Positions 17,536-26,815 of a stretch of DNA of 64,000 nt are shown piece by piece. Positions within the stretch are counted from its first letter, which is position 1. The number at the start of each line of letters is the position of its first letter. The translations under genes were made by a program, and so were the position numbers. The DNA comes from Exiguobacterium sp. Leaf196 (lineage in GTDB: Bacteria > Bacillota > Bacilli > Exiguobacteriales > Exiguobacteriaceae). Where the stretch lies: NCBI RefSeq assembly GCF_001423965.1, contig NZ_LMPV01000012.1, forward strand, positions 62,001 to 126,000, read 5' to 3'. The notes below the pieces were generated by a model. The model did no database searches and had not been told where the DNA came from. It worked only from the letters and a program-made list of their open reading frames with translations.

Positions 17536-18195
17536 ATGAATGAACAGGAATACGATCACCGACTACGAATTGAGACCATTGAGATGCAACATCTTTATAG
17601 TGTGTTTAGTCACTACAATCGATATGAACCAACGCCCTATGCAGCATTAGACGAACTGTGCGAAACGTATTTGTTTCAAAAACAGGATACTGTCATTGAC
17701 TTCGGATGTGGGAAAGGGCGCTTGAACTTTTACTTACACGACCGTTTTGACTGCTCCGTCATCGGAATCGAGATGAACGGACAATTTTACGAAGACGCGA
17801 TCCGGAATATGGGGAACTACCAAAGTCGACGGAAGCGGCGTTCCGGAGGTTTACGATTTGAACAGGCGTATGCCGAGCAGTACGTCATTCCGGATGAGGC
17901 AAACAAGTTTTATTTTTTCAATCCATTCTCTTCGCAAATTTTCATGAAAATAGTCGATCACATCTTAAGTTCAGTCGAGCGCTCCTCGCGTTCAGTTGAT
18001 CTCATTTTGTATTACCCAACCGATGAATACCGGGAGTATCTAGAGCGCCATACCGTATTTGATCAAGTTGATGAGATTCGATTGCGGGATCTTTATGACA
18101 AAAATCACGACGAGCGATTCGTCATCTATCGTTTTGATCCGAACAAACTGCTTCAAAACGGGTATGAATACAGTGATGAGCGAAATAAGGGATGA
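17536..18195 (+). CDS. Class I SAM-dependent methyltransferase
   Basis: 219 aa with the SAM motif VIDFGCGKGRLNFYL (about residues 53-67) and an acidic residue after the next strand (VIGIEMN). A NPF motif (FFNPFSS, near 128) stands at the motif-IV position. Substrate unknown. Only 9 bases separate it from the downstream ABC ATPase gene, so the three genes may form an operon. Confidence 0.82.
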   Translation: MNEQEYDHRLRIETIEMQHLYSVFSHYNRYEPTPYAALDELCETYLFQKQDTVIDFGCGKGRLNFYLHDRFDCSVIGIEMNGQFYEDAIRNMGNYQSRRKRRSGGLRFEQAYAEQYVIPDEANKFYFFNPFSSQIFMKIVDHILSSVERSSRSVDLILYYPTDEYREYLERHTVFDQVDEIRLRDLYDKNHDERFVIYRFDPNKLLQNGYEYSDERNKG

Positions 18196-18204
18196 GGAGG
18201 TCGG

Positions 18205-19089
18205 ATGATGATCCGTTTGGAGCATGTGACGAAGGAATTTGCGCCGGGACGCGGGATATTCGATGTCAGTTTTACGGTTGAGCCGGGTATGATATTCGGT
18301 TTTATCGGACCAAATGGATCCGGAAAATCAACGACGCTCCGGCATTTGATGGGACTACTGGCTGCGGACGATGGAAAAGCAACCGTCGGCGGTTTTGATT
18401 GCTGGAATCAAAGTAAAGAAGTAAAGCAGTTGGTCGGTTATTTACCGGGTGAAATTAGTCTGCCTGGAGACATGACAGGAGCAGACATGCTGGATTTGAT
18501 GCAGCGACTACACGGCAGCGATCCGGCACGGCGGCAATTGTTGTTGAAACGGTTTCCCTTTGAGACGAAGACAAAAATCCGAAAGATGTCAAAAGGAATG
18601 AAACAAAAACTGGCACTTGTCGGTTGTTTCATGAAGGATGCGCCGGTCTACCTACTCGATGAGCCGACAAGTGGACTTGATCCCTTGATGCAAGAGCGTT
18701 TTTTAGAGTGGATTGAACAGGAGAAACAAGCGGGAAAAGCGATCTTGATGAGTTCGCATCACTTTCCAGAGATGGAAAAGTCGTGTGATCGAGCCGCTTT
18801 AATCAAAGCGGGCCGCATCATCGTCGAATCCGATATTCATGCGTTGATTCGATCGAGTCGAAAGGTGTACACGATCGTTTTTCAAAGCGAGACGGAAGCG
18901 GCGCAATTCGCGATGCAAGTCGGCGTTGAACCGAAGCGGACAGAAGTCAGTTTTCAAACGGATGAGACGTTGACCTTAAATCAGGTGATTGCTTTTTTAA
19001 CGCAGTATGATGTGCGATTGATCCGACAATCGGCGGATGATCTAGAACAGGTCTTTTTGCATTATTACGGCGAGGAGGAACCATCGTGA
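18205..19089 (+). CDS. ABC transporter ATP-binding protein
   Basis: 294 aa. Walker A GPNGSGKST near residue 36, signature MSKGMKQKLA near 132 and Walker B VYLLDEPTSG near 150. The signature is of the SKGMKQK type found in ABC-2 exporters. GAGGAGG precedes the ATG. It overlaps the permease gene by a base or more, so the two are coupled. Confidence 0.92.
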   Translation: MMIRLEHVTKEFAPGRGIFDVSFTVEPGMIFGFIGPNGSGKSTTLRHLMGLLAADDGKATVGGFDCWNQSKEVKQLVGYLPGEISLPGDMTGADMLDLMQRLHGSDPARRQLLLKRFPFETKTKIRKMSKGMKQKLALVGCFMKDAPVYLLDEPTSGLDPLMQERFLEWIEQEKQAGKAILMSSHHFPEMEKSCDRAALIKAGRIIVESDIHALIRSSRKVYTIVFQSETEAAQFAMQVGVEPKRTEVSFQTDETLTLNQVIAFLTQYDVRLIRQSADDLEQVFLHYYGEEEPS

Positions 19090-19892
19090 TGTTTCTAATC
19101 CGCTCTTTATTCAAGCAAGTCAGAAAGCCTGTTCTTGCTTATGCGATTGGAACGAGTCTTTATTTGTTGATGCTTGCGTTGCTTTATCCATCGATGATGA
19201 AGACAGGTTTATTAGAAGCAAAGCTTCAAGCATTACCCCCAGAAGTCTTAAAAGCATTCCAATACGATAAGGTGACAGGATTCAATAATGTGCTTGATCT
19301 GCTCGGTGGGAATTATTACGGATTGATCTTCCAAGTCATCGCGAGTCTATTTTTACTCTCGCTAGCAGCACGACTCGTCGCGCGACCAATCGACAATGGA
19401 GAATTGATCGTCTACCTAGCGGCACCGATCACACGAAATGACTATACGTTAGCAGTTGCAAGCGTCATCGGACTCGCTAGTCTTCTTCTCGTCACGCTGA
19501 ACGGTCTCGTATTGATGGTAGCGGATTGGTGGATGAGCGGAATTACGATCGATACTATGGTATTATGGCGAATTCAACTCAATGCGCTAATGTTACTCTT
19601 TGCAATTGGTACATTTACGTTATTCATTGCGACGTTATTCGATGAAGAACGACGCGCTTTTTCGCTTGCTGGTAGTGTACTCGTCCTATCGATCGTCTTG
19701 ACGATTTTGTCTGAACTGAGTGACAAGACAGAGTGGCTCCGTTATCTATCCGTCTTCTCCTTATTCAATACGACGCAATTACTAGAAGGAACGAATCATT
19801 TTCTGCTCCATTCGGTCATCCTATTCGTCCTATTTCTCATTTTCTTGACTGGAGCATTCGTTCAATTCGGGCGTCGAAGTCTGTCGATTTGA
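19089..19892 (+). CDS. ABC-2 type transporter permease
   Basis: 267 aa with about six hydrophobic helices, ending LTGAFVQFGRRSLSI. The ATG at 19089 overlaps the TGA of the ATPase gene; a GTG at 19086 is possible too. It carries the ARPIDNGELIVYLAAPI loop typical of ABC-2 permeases. Forms an exporter with the preceding ATPase; substrate unknown. Confidence 0.88.
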   Translation: MFLIRSLFKQVRKPVLAYAIGTSLYLLMLALLYPSMMKTGLLEAKLQALPPEVLKAFQYDKVTGFNNVLDLLGGNYYGLIFQVIASLFLLSLAARLVARPIDNGELIVYLAAPITRNDYTLAVASVIGLASLLLVTLNGLVLMVADWWMSGITIDTMVLWRIQLNALMLLFAIGTFTLFIATLFDEERRAFSLAGSVLVLSIVLTILSELSDKTEWLRYLSVFSLFNTTQLLEGTNHFLLHSVILFVLFLIFLTGAFVQFGRRSLSI

Positions 19893-19943
19893 TCGAAAGT
19901 GACGAAAAAAATTTACAGAAACTGAACATTTAGGATTTGAACG

Positions 19944-19972
19944 TTGCGTCACGCGCTGATTTTTACTAAGAT
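19944..19972 (+). promoter_or_regulatory. Sigma-A-like promoter of rlmN
   Basis: -35 TTGCGT (19944-19949), 17-bp spacer, -10 TAAGAT (19967-19972). Confidence 0.6.
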
Positions 19973-20016
19973 AAAGGAATGTTGTAGTTCTGGAAAAAGA
20001 AATGAGGTCTTTTGAA

Positions 20017-21090
20017 ATGAATAAACCATCCATTTATGGATTAACGCTTGAGCAGATGACAGAATGGTTATCGAATCAAGGGCACAAACCATTCCGTGCC
20101 AAACAAGTATGGGATTGGCTCTACCGTAAACGTGTCACGACTTTCGCGGAAATGACGAATGTCAACAAGGATTGCCTTGAGTTGTTAGATCAGAGTTTTA
20201 CGATTGACTCGATGACAGAAGCGGTCAAGCAAGAATCAGCAGACGGAACAATCAAGTTCCTCTTCAAATTATATGATGGCAACTTGATCGAAACGGTTTT
20301 GATGCGTCATAAATACGGTCTTTCTGTCTGTGTTACGACACAGGTTGGCTGTAACATCGGCTGTAGCTTCTGTGCAAGTGGTCTCATCAAGAAGAGCCGC
20401 GACTTGTCAGCAGGCGAAATCGTTGAGCAGATCATGAACGTTCAACATCACCTCGATGCAGTCGGAAACGAAGAACGTGTCAGCCACGTCGTCGTCATGG
20501 GTATCGGTGAACCGTTCGATAACTTCGACAACATGGTCGACTTCTTGAACGTCATCAAGGACCACAATGGTCTTGCAATCGGTGCGCGTCACATCACGGT
20601 TTCAACAAGTGGTTTGGCAGACAAGATCTACAAGTTCGCTGACTTAAAACTCCAAGTCAACTTAGCTATCTCGCTTCACGCACCAAACAATGAATTGCGT
20701 ACGCAAATCATGAAAATCAACCGGGCGATTCCGCTTGAGAAATTGATGCCAGCAATCGATTATTACGTTCAAACAACGAACCGTAAAATCACGATCGAGT
20801 ATATCTTGCTTCGTGGCGTCAACGACCAAAAAGAACACGCGGTCGAACTCGCGAAATTGTTTGAAGACAAACGTCACCTGACGTATGTCAACTTGATTCC
20901 GTACAACCCAGTCGATGAGCACGGTCAATATCAACGCAGTACGTCTGAAGATATCACGACGTTCTACGATACGTTGAAGAAGAACGGCTTGAACTGTGGT
21001 GTTCGTCTTGAGCACGGAACAGATATCGATGCTGCGTGTGGTCAATTACGTAGTAAGCAAATCAAAAAAGATAAAGTAGCATCCAAATAA
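20017..21090 (+). CDS. rlmN: Dual-specificity RNA methyltransferase RlmN
   Basis: 357 aa from the ATG at 20017 (TGAGGT ribosome site). Radical-SAM cysteines C112, C116, C119 lie in CNIGCSFC; the methyl-carrying cysteine is in AACGQLRS near the end, and the second catalytic region has MGIGEPFDN. It methylates C2 of A2503 in 23S rRNA and A37 in some tRNAs. The length and [14 protein letters not shown] segment match the Listeria/Staphylococcus RlmN form. Cfr is the close alternative; position as a single housekeeping gene favours RlmN. Confidence 0.92.
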   Translation: MNKPSIYGLTLEQMTEWLSNQGHKPFRAKQVWDWLYRKRVTTFAEMTNVNKDCLELLDQSFTIDSMTEAVKQESADGTIKFLFKLYDGNLIETVLMRHKYGLSVCVTTQVGCNIGCSFCASGLIKKSRDLSAGEIVEQIMNVQHHLDAVGNEERVSHVVVMGIGEPFDNFDNMVDFLNVIKDHNGLAIGARHITVSTSGLADKIYKFADLKLQVNLAISLHAPNNELRTQIMKINRAIPLEKLMPAIDYYVQTTNRKITIEYILLRGVNDQKEHAVELAKLFEDKRHLTYVNLIPYNPVDEHGQYQRSTSEDITTFYDTLKKNGLNCGVRLEHGTDIDAACGQLRSKQIKKDKVASK

Positions 21091-21098
21091 TTCGTTGG

Positions 21099-21130
21099 GC
21101 TTCTCATCGTTTCGGTGGGAAGCTTTTTTT
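21099..21130 (+). terminator. Terminator after rlmN
   Basis: GCTTCTCA, loop, TGGGAAGC with one G-U pair, then T7. Confidence 0.85.
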
Positions 21131-21153
21131 ACGATAAGAAATGAGGACATCCT

Positions 21154-22590
21154 ATGACACGTATACGATTCAATGATTTTAACTTAAGCACACCGATTCT
21201 CGACTCGATCGAGCAACTCGGATACACGGCACCAACCGAAGTCCAGCAATCGGTCATTCCCGTCGTATTATCCGGAAAAGACGTCATCGTCAAATCACGG
21301 ACAGGAAGTGGGAAGACGGCTTCCTTCGCAATCCCCCTTTGTGAACTCGTCGAGTGGGAAGAAAACAAACCACAAGTCTTAGTCTTGACGCCAACACGTG
21401 AGCTTGCCTTGCAGGTCAAAGAAGACATCATGAACATCGGACGCTATAAGCGGATCAAAGCGACGGCCGTCTTCGGCAAGCAACCGTTCCGTGGACAAGT
21501 CACGGAACTCAAACAAAAGACACACGTCGTCGTCGGTACACCGGGACGTGTACGCGATCATATCGAGCGGGGCACGCTATCGCTTGAGAAAATCCGTTAC
21601 GTCGTCTTGGATGAAGCCGATGAAATGCTGAATATGGGCTTCCTCGATCAAGTCGACGCCATCTTGTCCGAGTTACCAAAAGATCGGATGACACTCTTAT
21701 TCTCTGCGACCTTCCCGGAAGATATCGCACAGTTGAGCAATCGTTACATGGATGCACCGAAACGAATCGAAGCGGGTGAAACCGTCGTCTCAACGATTAC
21801 GCATAGTTATATTCCGGTGACGGATAAGACGAAATTCGCGATTCTAAAAGATGTCCTCGTCGCTGAAAACCCGGATCGCTGTATGATTTTCTGTCGGACG
21901 AAAGAACATGTCGATTTCGTTGCGAATGGTCTCCGTGCACATGACTATCCGGTTGAAGCGATTCACGGAGGAATGGAACAAGACGATCGACTCGATGCGA
22001 TGAAGGCGTTCCGTGCCGGTAAATTCCGGATTCTCGTTGCAACAGACGTCGCAGCACGCGGTATCGATATCGAGAACATCACGCATGTCATCCAGTACGA
22101 TCTCCCTGTCGAACGAGAAAGCTACGTTCACCGGACCGGTCGGACGGGTCGTGCAGGAGCAACTGGACAAGCAATTAGTCTCGTCACACCAGCAGACGAA
22201 CGTCGCCTGAAGGAAATCGAGCAATATCACGGGAAGCTGACACGCCGCCAAGCACCGACGGAAAAGGACTTGATGCGGACAGCGGATGCGTTCGAAGAGA
22301 AAATGGCGACGGCAGATACGCGTTCTTCGAAAACGGAACAGCTCGATGCCGACATCATGAAGTTGTTCTTTAACGGCGGAAAGAAAAAGAAACTTCGTGC
22401 CGTCGACTTCGTTGGAACGATCGCGAAGATTGAAGGCGTCACAGCAGACGATATCGGGATCATCTCGATTCAGGATACGTTGACGTATGTCGATATCCTG
22501 AACGGCAAAGGTCCGCTTGTCTTACGAGCGATGAAGACGACGAAAGTCAAAGGGAAACAATTGAAGGTGTATGAAGCATTCAAGAAGTAA
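21154..22590 (+). CDS. dbpA: DEAD-box RNA helicase DbpA/YxiN
   Basis: 478 aa. Q-motif region VQQSVIP, Walker [27 protein letters not shown] and [10 protein letters not shown]. The C-terminal ~75 residues (from [18 protein letters not shown]) form the DbpA RNA-binding RRM that in YxiN recognises hairpin 92 of 23S rRNA. Likely acts in 50S ribosome assembly. Single gene following rlmN, another 23S rRNA factor. Confidence 0.94.
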   Translation: MTRIRFNDFNLSTPILDSIEQLGYTAPTEVQQSVIPVVLSGKDVIVKSRTGSGKTASFAIPLCELVEWEENKPQVLVLTPTRELALQVKEDIMNIGRYKRIKATAVFGKQPFRGQVTELKQKTHVVVGTPGRVRDHIERGTLSLEKIRYVVLDEADEMLNMGFLDQVDAILSELPKDRMTLLFSATFPEDIAQLSNRYMDAPKRIEAGETVVSTITHSYIPVTDKTKFAILKDVLVAENPDRCMIFCRTKEHVDFVANGLRAHDYPVEAIHGGMEQDDRLDAMKAFRAGKFRILVATDVAARGIDIENITHVIQYDLPVERESYVHRTGRTGRAGATGQAISLVTPADERRLKEIEQYHGKLTRRQAPTEKDLMRTADAFEEKMATADTRSSKTEQLDADIMKLFFNGGKKKKLRAVDFVGTIAKIEGVTADDIGIISIQDTLTYVDILNGKGPLVLRAMKTTKVKGKQLKVYEAFKK

Positions 22591-22637
22591 AACAAGCCGG
22601 TCCATCTCCGCTTAGGCGAAGAGGGACCGGCTTGTTT
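22591..22637. terminator. Bidirectional terminator overlapping a gene end
   Basis: AACAAGCCGGTCC pairs with GGACCGGCTTGTT. The right arm lies inside the last codons of the convergent FAD oxidoreductase gene, whose stop is at 22612. Confidence 0.85.
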
Positions 22638-23928
22638 GCGTCAAAGCATGTCCGAGATGAAGTCCGCTAGCGGCTGCTTGGGCAAGAGAGTGCGTTGCAC
22701 CAGAGCAATCACCGATCGCATAGACACCGGAGCATGTCGTCTCAAATGTTTCTGACGTCTCAAGCATCGGTGCGTAAAACTTACCATCTAGTCCATAAAG
22801 TAACGTATCTGCTGGAAGTTCCGTCTCAAGGAGTCGCTCGAGGCGTTTTAAAAAACCTTCTAAGACGAGGAGGTCTTCCACAGGTACTTCCGCGTGTAAA
22901 TTTCCAGGGGAAGCAGCTAGCGAAGGGATGATTCCGTTATGAAGCAATTGATCCGTTGTTGTCGCTCGCGATTTTCGAAAGTCACTGAGGCGCTGGACAA
23001 CGATGCGATCCTGTCCTTGATTGATTCCTCCGATAACGCGTGTGGCGTATGCATTGGCTTGTGCTAACGTCGAAAAATAACGCGGGAGAAACAGTGTAAA
23101 GTTCAAATTCGTTGATCCATCTGCCGTCTCATGGACGTTTTGACCGTCCGGCATGACGAGTCCTTCTTGATATTTGCGGATGATCCGTCCGCGTGGATTC
23201 ATGCAATAGGTGATGGCTTTACCATAAGGTGAGTCGTAACCGAGCTTTGTCTCGAACGTCTCCTGTAGTAATGTTCGAAATAGTGCCTCATCCGTCTCGA
23301 CCCGCACTCCGAGATCAAGTCGGATCCGCTGTGGGATGACACCAAGCGTCGCTAACTGTTGCAACGTAAAGTCTGCACCGGAACGACCTGTCGCGAACAC
23401 GATCCGTCGACTTACGAAGGTTTCGTCCGCTGTTTTAATCGTAAACGCCTCCGACTTCGTGATCTGTTCGATCGTCGTTTCGAAACGAGCATCGAGTCGT
23501 GGCAATAAAGCATCCTCAAACGCCGTGAAGACGCCAACTGTCCGTGCTGTGCCTAAATGGCGCACTGTTGTCTCGACCGTATGGAGACCAGCACGACGGG
23601 CGCGAATTGCGACAGCAGGTGAATGCGTCGAGTAGGTCTCGATCATATCGGCACCGTATGTACATAAAAGATTATCGACTTCTTGGAACAGTCGTCGTGT
23701 CGTCTCTTCACCGATTTTTGAGACGAGTTCTCCGCCAAATCCCATCGCATAATTGAATTTTCCTTCTGATTTTCCAAGCCCTGCAAATCCAAGATACGCA
23801 TCTTCTACTGTTCGCTTGCGGATTGGTTTTCCGGCATCGAGCAGTAAGACGCATTGCCCATCTTCAACGAGCTGATGAGCAAGGAAGATTCCCGCTACAC
23901 CGGCTCCGATAATCGTCACATCATACAT
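22612..23928 (-). CDS. FAD-dependent oxidoreductase, uncharacterised
   Basis: 438 aa. FAD motif VTIIGAGVAGIFLAHQL at residues 4-20, a GR-type segment (VFATGRSGADF) near 178 and the C-terminal FAD contact YAIGDCSGATHSLAQAAASG near 405. This is the architecture of the COG2509 "uncharacterised FAD-dependent dehydrogenase" group. Substrate unknown. Single gene between convergent dbpA and the nitroreductase genes. Confidence 0.83.
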   Translation of the reverse strand: MYDVTIIGAGVAGIFLAHQLVEDGQCVLLLDAGKPIRKRTVEDAYLGFAGLGKSEGKFNYAMGFGGELVSKIGEETTRRLFQEVDNLLCTYGADMIETYSTHSPAVAIRARRAGLHTVETTVRHLGTARTVGVFTAFEDALLPRLDARFETTIEQITKSEAFTIKTADETFVSRRIVFATGRSGADFTLQQLATLGVIPQRIRLDLGVRVETDEALFRTLLQETFETKLGYDSPYGKAITYCMNPRGRIIRKYQEGLVMPDGQNVHETADGSTNLNFTLFLPRYFSTLAQANAYATRVIGGINQGQDRIVVQRLSDFRKSRATTTDQLLHNGIIPSLAASPGNLHAEVPVEDLLVLEGFLKRLERLLETELPADTLLYGLDGKFYAPMLETSETFETTCSGVYAIGDCSGATHSLAQAAASGLHLGHALTQTSRSLFA

Positions 23929-24004
23929 TACAGACGCCTCCTTTTCTCTGAGTATACAAAAAAGCCGGATTCCTATAAAAGGAATCCGGACTGAGTGAGA
24001 TCGC

Positions 24005-24607
24005 TTATTTCCATTCTGCGATGTCAGCGATTGGTAGACGAACCGATGGGTATCCTGTATCTACTGCTTTACCGATTGAAAGCAACATGACTGGGAGGTA
24101 ACGCTCTTTTTCAAGACCGAATGCTTCCGCAATTTGATCTTTTGCGTAACCGCCGATTGGGTTTGTGTCGTAACCGTGCGCACGAGCGACGAGCATCAAT
24201 TGCATCGAAACGAGACCTGAGTCGATCAAGATGCTGTCACGTAATGTTTCAACGTCTTCTGGACGGTAGAAACCTTTGATGGCTGGTACTTGGCGATCGC
24301 GTACTTCTTGTGGCATGAGACCTTTTTCAACAGCCATATCGTAGATTGTCTCGATGCTATCGACCGCGTTCATGTCACCGAAGACAGCGATGACAGCAGA
24401 AGATGTCTCGACTTGGACTTGGTTGAATTTCGCAAGTGGTGCAAGTGTTGCTTTTCCTTCTTCGCTATCGATAACGAGGAAACGCCATGGTTGCATATTG
24501 ACAGAAGAAGGTGCAAGTGTTGCTTCTTCAAGGATTTGTGTCATTTCTTCTTTTGAAATTTTTACGTTCGTGTCGTAGTTACGAATCGAGCGACGTCCTT
24601 TATTCAA
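24005..24607 (-). CDS. Nitroreductase family protein, downstream copy
   Basis: 200-aa FMN nitroreductase fold (RRSIRNYDTNVKI at the N-terminus, APSSVNMQPWRF, and GYDTNPIGGY near the C-terminus). It is a tandem paralogue of the gene just upstream; about 99 bases at the 5' end are identical to it, while the middle differs. The usual N-terminus is missing: the best start is a TTG at 24607 with AAGGGAG directly abutting, a poor arrangement. It may be weakly translated. Reduces nitro compounds or quinones with NAD(P)H by family. Confidence 0.75.
   Translation of the reverse strand: MNKGRRSIRNYDTNVKISKEEMTQILEEATLAPSSVNMQPWRFLVIDSEEGKATLAPLAKFNQVQVETSSAVIAVFGDMNAVDSIETIYDMAVEKGLMPQEVRDRQVPAIKGFYRPEDVETLRDSILIDSGLVSMQLMLVARAHGYDTNPIGGYAKDQIAEAFGLEKERYLPVMLLSIGKAVDTGYPSVRLPIADIAEWK
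24504..24602. repeat. Third copy of the nitroreductase 5' repeat
   Basis: These 99 bases match the 5' part of the upstream nitroreductase gene without a mismatch that I can see. The core from GCTTCTTCAAGG to CGTCCTTTA also occurs at 25166-25264 and 25266-25364. Confidence 0.8.
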
Positions 24608-24649
24608 TCTCCCTTGTGTATGTTTTTTCTTTTTTATAGTGTGAAAAAC

Positions 24650-25258
24650 TTATTTCCAGTCTGCGATGTCGTTGATCGGTAGGCGAACCGATGGGTATCC
24701 TGCGTCAACCGCTTTACCAATCGATAGCAACATGACTGGTACATAACGCTCTTTTTCAAGACCGAATGCTTCTGCGATTTGATCTTTCTCGTAACCACCG
24801 ATTGGGTTCGTATCATATCCGTGCGCACGAGCGACGAGCATCAATTGCATCGAAACGAGACCTGAGTCGATCAAGATGCTATCTTTCAAATCGTTTGCTG
24901 AGATACTGCTGTACATGCCTTGGATCGCAGGTACTTGGCGATCGCGTACTTCTTGTGGCATGAGCCCTTTCGCAACAGCTGTGTCGTAGATGTTTTCGAG
25001 TTGATCGACTGCGTTCATGTCACCGAAGACAGCGATGACAGCAGAAGATGTCTCGACTTGGACCTGGTTGAATTTCGCAAGTGGTGCAAGTGTTGCTTTA
25101 CCTTCTTCGCTATCGATGACGAGGAAGCGCCATGGTTGCATGTTGACGGAAGAAGGTGCAAGTGTTGCTTCTTCAAGGATTTGTGTCATTTCTTCTTTTG
25201 AAATTTTTACGTTCGTGTCGTAGTTACGAATCGAGCGACGTCCTTTAACGATTTCCAT
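24650..25258 (-). CDS. Nitroreductase family protein, upstream copy with disrupted native start
   Basis: 202 aa from the ATG at 25258 (MEIVKGRRSIRNYD), or 208 aa from a TTG at 25276. FMN nitroreductase fold with the same motifs as its downstream paralogue. The expected operon start (ATG 25385, one base after the MarR stop) now leads into a 46-residue peptide, because a 100-bp tandem duplication shifts the frame. Translation of the full domain would need reinitiation at 25258, 11 bases upstream of that peptide's stop. Cotranscribed with the marR gene; likely a detoxifying reductase. Confidence 0.8.
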   Translation of the reverse strand: MEIVKGRRSIRNYDTNVKISKEEMTQILEEATLAPSSVNMQPWRFLVIDSEEGKATLAPLAKFNQVQVETSSAVIAVFGDMNAVDQLENIYDTAVAKGLMPQEVRDRQVPAIQGMYSSISANDLKDSILIDSGLVSMQLMLVARAHGYDTNPIGGYEKDQIAEAFGLEKERYVPVMLLSIGKAVDAGYPSVRLPINDIADWK

Positions 25259-25364
25259 GAAGTCCTGCTTCTTCAAGGATTTGTGTCATTTCTTCTTTTG
25301 AAATTTTTACGTTCGTGTCGTAGTTACGAATCGAGCGACGTCCTTTAACGATTTCCATGAAGTC
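25166..25364. repeat. 100-bp perfect tandem duplication
   Basis: Bases 25166-25264 and 25266-25364 are identical over 99 positions, an exact period of 100. The period is not a multiple of three, so the duplication breaks the nitroreductase reading frame. Confidence 0.95.
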
Positions 25365-25385
25365 TGTTTGAGTTTGCGTTGCCAT
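25245..25385 (-). pseudogene. Truncated native start of the nitroreductase gene
   Basis: ATG 25385 has an AGAGGAG ribosome site and starts MATQTQTDFMEIVKGRR. The frame reads 40 nitroreductase residues (to ILEEA), then GLHGNR and a stop at 25245-25247, because of the 100-bp duplication. It overlaps the ATG at 25258, so it could act as a coupling leader peptide. Confidence 0.8.
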
Positions 25386-25386
25386 A

Positions 25387-25842
25387 TTAAATCGACTCCT
25401 CTTTTAGTTTAGGTAATGCGTCAGCGTTTGCTTCGATGCGCTGAATCATCTCAGCTAACGTCCGTTGTTCTTCAGCAGAGAATCCTTCGAGTAGATCCTC
25501 GAGAAACTCATCTTTTTGTTCGCGTAATTGAGCGATGCGCGTCGCCCCTTGTTCCGTTAAAGAAACAAGAATCACCCGATTGTCAGCAGCTGAACGCTCG
25601 CGAGCAATCATCCCGGTCGATTCCAGGTGCTTGAGATGACGGGTCACTGCCGCATGATCCACATTGACGCGTTTTTGTAACTCTTTTTGGCTAATCGTTT
25701 GATCGACTTGTAGTTGAGCGAGTAGATCCATTCGAGTCTGACTAAAACCATCCGTACAGAGATCGAATTTTTGAGCAATCGTCTTATTGACAGAAACGAG
25801 TGCATAGATCAACCGTCCTTTTTCAGTGCAGGAGATACTCAA
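25387..25842 (-). CDS. MarR-family transcriptional regulator
   Basis: 151 aa from a TTG at 25842 with AAGGA nine bases upstream. Winged-helix recognition segment SQKELQKRVNVDHAAVTRHLKHLE at about residues 51-74 and wing RSAADNRVILVSLT. It is first in an operon with the nitroreductase genes; the next start codon is one base after its stop. An inverted repeat just past its promoter suggests autoregulation. By analogy with YodB/MhqR-type systems it may sense quinones or nitro compounds. Confidence 0.87.
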   Translation of the reverse strand: MSISCTEKGRLIYALVSVNKTIAQKFDLCTDGFSQTRMDLLAQLQVDQTISQKELQKRVNVDHAAVTRHLKHLESTGMIARERSAADNRVILVSLTEQGATRIAQLREQKDEFLEDLLEGFSAEEQRTLAEMIQRIEANADALPKLKEESI

Positions 25843-25882
25843 TCCATCACATCCTTCCCTTCGTTCGAAGAAACCTTTGACG

Positions 25883-25897
25883 TATCAAAGATTGATA
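25883..25897. promoter_or_regulatory. Candidate operator of the marR-nitroreductase operon
   Basis: TATCAA-AGA-TTGATA, a perfect 6-3-6 inverted repeat about 9 bases downstream of the -10. Confidence 0.7.
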
Positions 25898-25905
25898 TGT
25901 AAACG

Positions 25906-25934
25906 AATATAACGTGTTTAATTTGATGACGCAA
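25906..25934 (-). promoter_or_regulatory. Promoter of the marR-nitroreductase operon
   Basis: On the minus strand -35 TTGCGT (25929-25934), 17-bp spacer, -10 TATATT (25906-25911). Confidence 0.65.
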
Positions 25935-25949
25935 CTTATTTGCTTTTAA

Positions 25950-25984
25950 CATAAAAAGAGATATCATTCACGCGGAATGATATC
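25950..25984 (-). terminator. Terminator after the YczE-like gene
   Basis: GATATCATTC, loop ACGCG, GAATGATATC. On the minus strand a T-rich CTCTTTTTATG tail follows. Confidence 0.85.
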
Positions 25985-25996
25985 GAGTCAGGCGAC

Positions 25997-26662
25997 TTAG
26001 CTAATTTGGCGTTTAGACGCTGGAATTCCTTTTGCATCGATCGCTGCAATGATCCGACGGAAATAGAACAACCAAAATTGCAGGAATGGTCCGATTAAGA
26101 AAATCGATAGGATTGTACCGAAGAAAACAGGACCACCGAGCAACCAGCCAATGCCGCATGCCGTGACCTCCATGATCGTCCGCATCAGACGAATCGACGT
26201 TCCAAATCGTTCTGCAAGTGTCAGCGTCAACCCATCGCGTGGACCGGCTCCGTATCCGACAGCAACATAAAGACCTGCCCCCATGCCGATGATGAAGATG
26301 CCGAAAATCAACCAGATCGTATTCAACCAGATCGACTCAAAAGAGGGTAAGAGATGAGAATTAAGGACAAGATTCATGAAGACACCGACGAAAATCGCAT
26401 TAACGAGTGTTCCAATTTGCGGTGTGACGCGGTCTAATGTGTACTTAACGAACACGAGTAATAGACCAACGAGCAAAATAATCGTTCCGACGGACAGTGG
26501 TGTTTTCTTTTGGAGACCGAGATGCAATACATCCCACGTCGAGACACCGAGTTCCGCAGTGATCATCATCGACGAGCCGAGAGCGAGTAAAAATAAACCG
26601 AGTAGGAAGAGTCCCCACTTTAACGTAGCGCGTAATAACCAGGAAGCACGATGACGCGTCAT
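25997..26662 (-). CDS. YczE/YyaS/YitT family membrane protein
   Basis: 221 aa from the ATG at 26662 (GAGGTG ribosome site). About five hydrophobic helices. The family motifs ELGVSTWDVLHLG after helix 1 and GYGAGPRDGLTLTLAERFG before the fourth helix are clear. These are uncharacterised integral membrane proteins, YczE being linked to antibiotic production in Bacillus. Divergent from the DUF817 gene. Confidence 0.82.
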   Translation of the reverse strand: MTRHRASWLLRATLKWGLFLLGLFLLALGSSMMITAELGVSTWDVLHLGLQKKTPLSVGTIILLVGLLLVFVKYTLDRVTPQIGTLVNAIFVGVFMNLVLNSHLLPSFESIWLNTIWLIFGIFIIGMGAGLYVAVGYGAGPRDGLTLTLAERFGTSIRLMRTIMEVTACGIGWLLGGPVFFGTILSIFLIGPFLQFWLFYFRRIIAAIDAKGIPASKRQIS

Positions 26663-26815
26663 GTCTAACACCTCATTTCTTAAAAATAATTGATTCGTTA
26701 ACTGTATCATGAGGAAAGTAGAAGAAGAAAGACGAAATTTTCCGTTTTTTCCATCTTAAGAAGGAGGGGAAGGTCGAAAGAGAAACGTATACTGAAGAAA
26801 AAAGGAGATGACAGG

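Noticed and set aside
24290-24556. Plus-strand Cys/Phe-rich open frames opposite both nitroreductase genes
   Set aside because: Antisense shadows; they occur in both copies only because the genes are duplicates.
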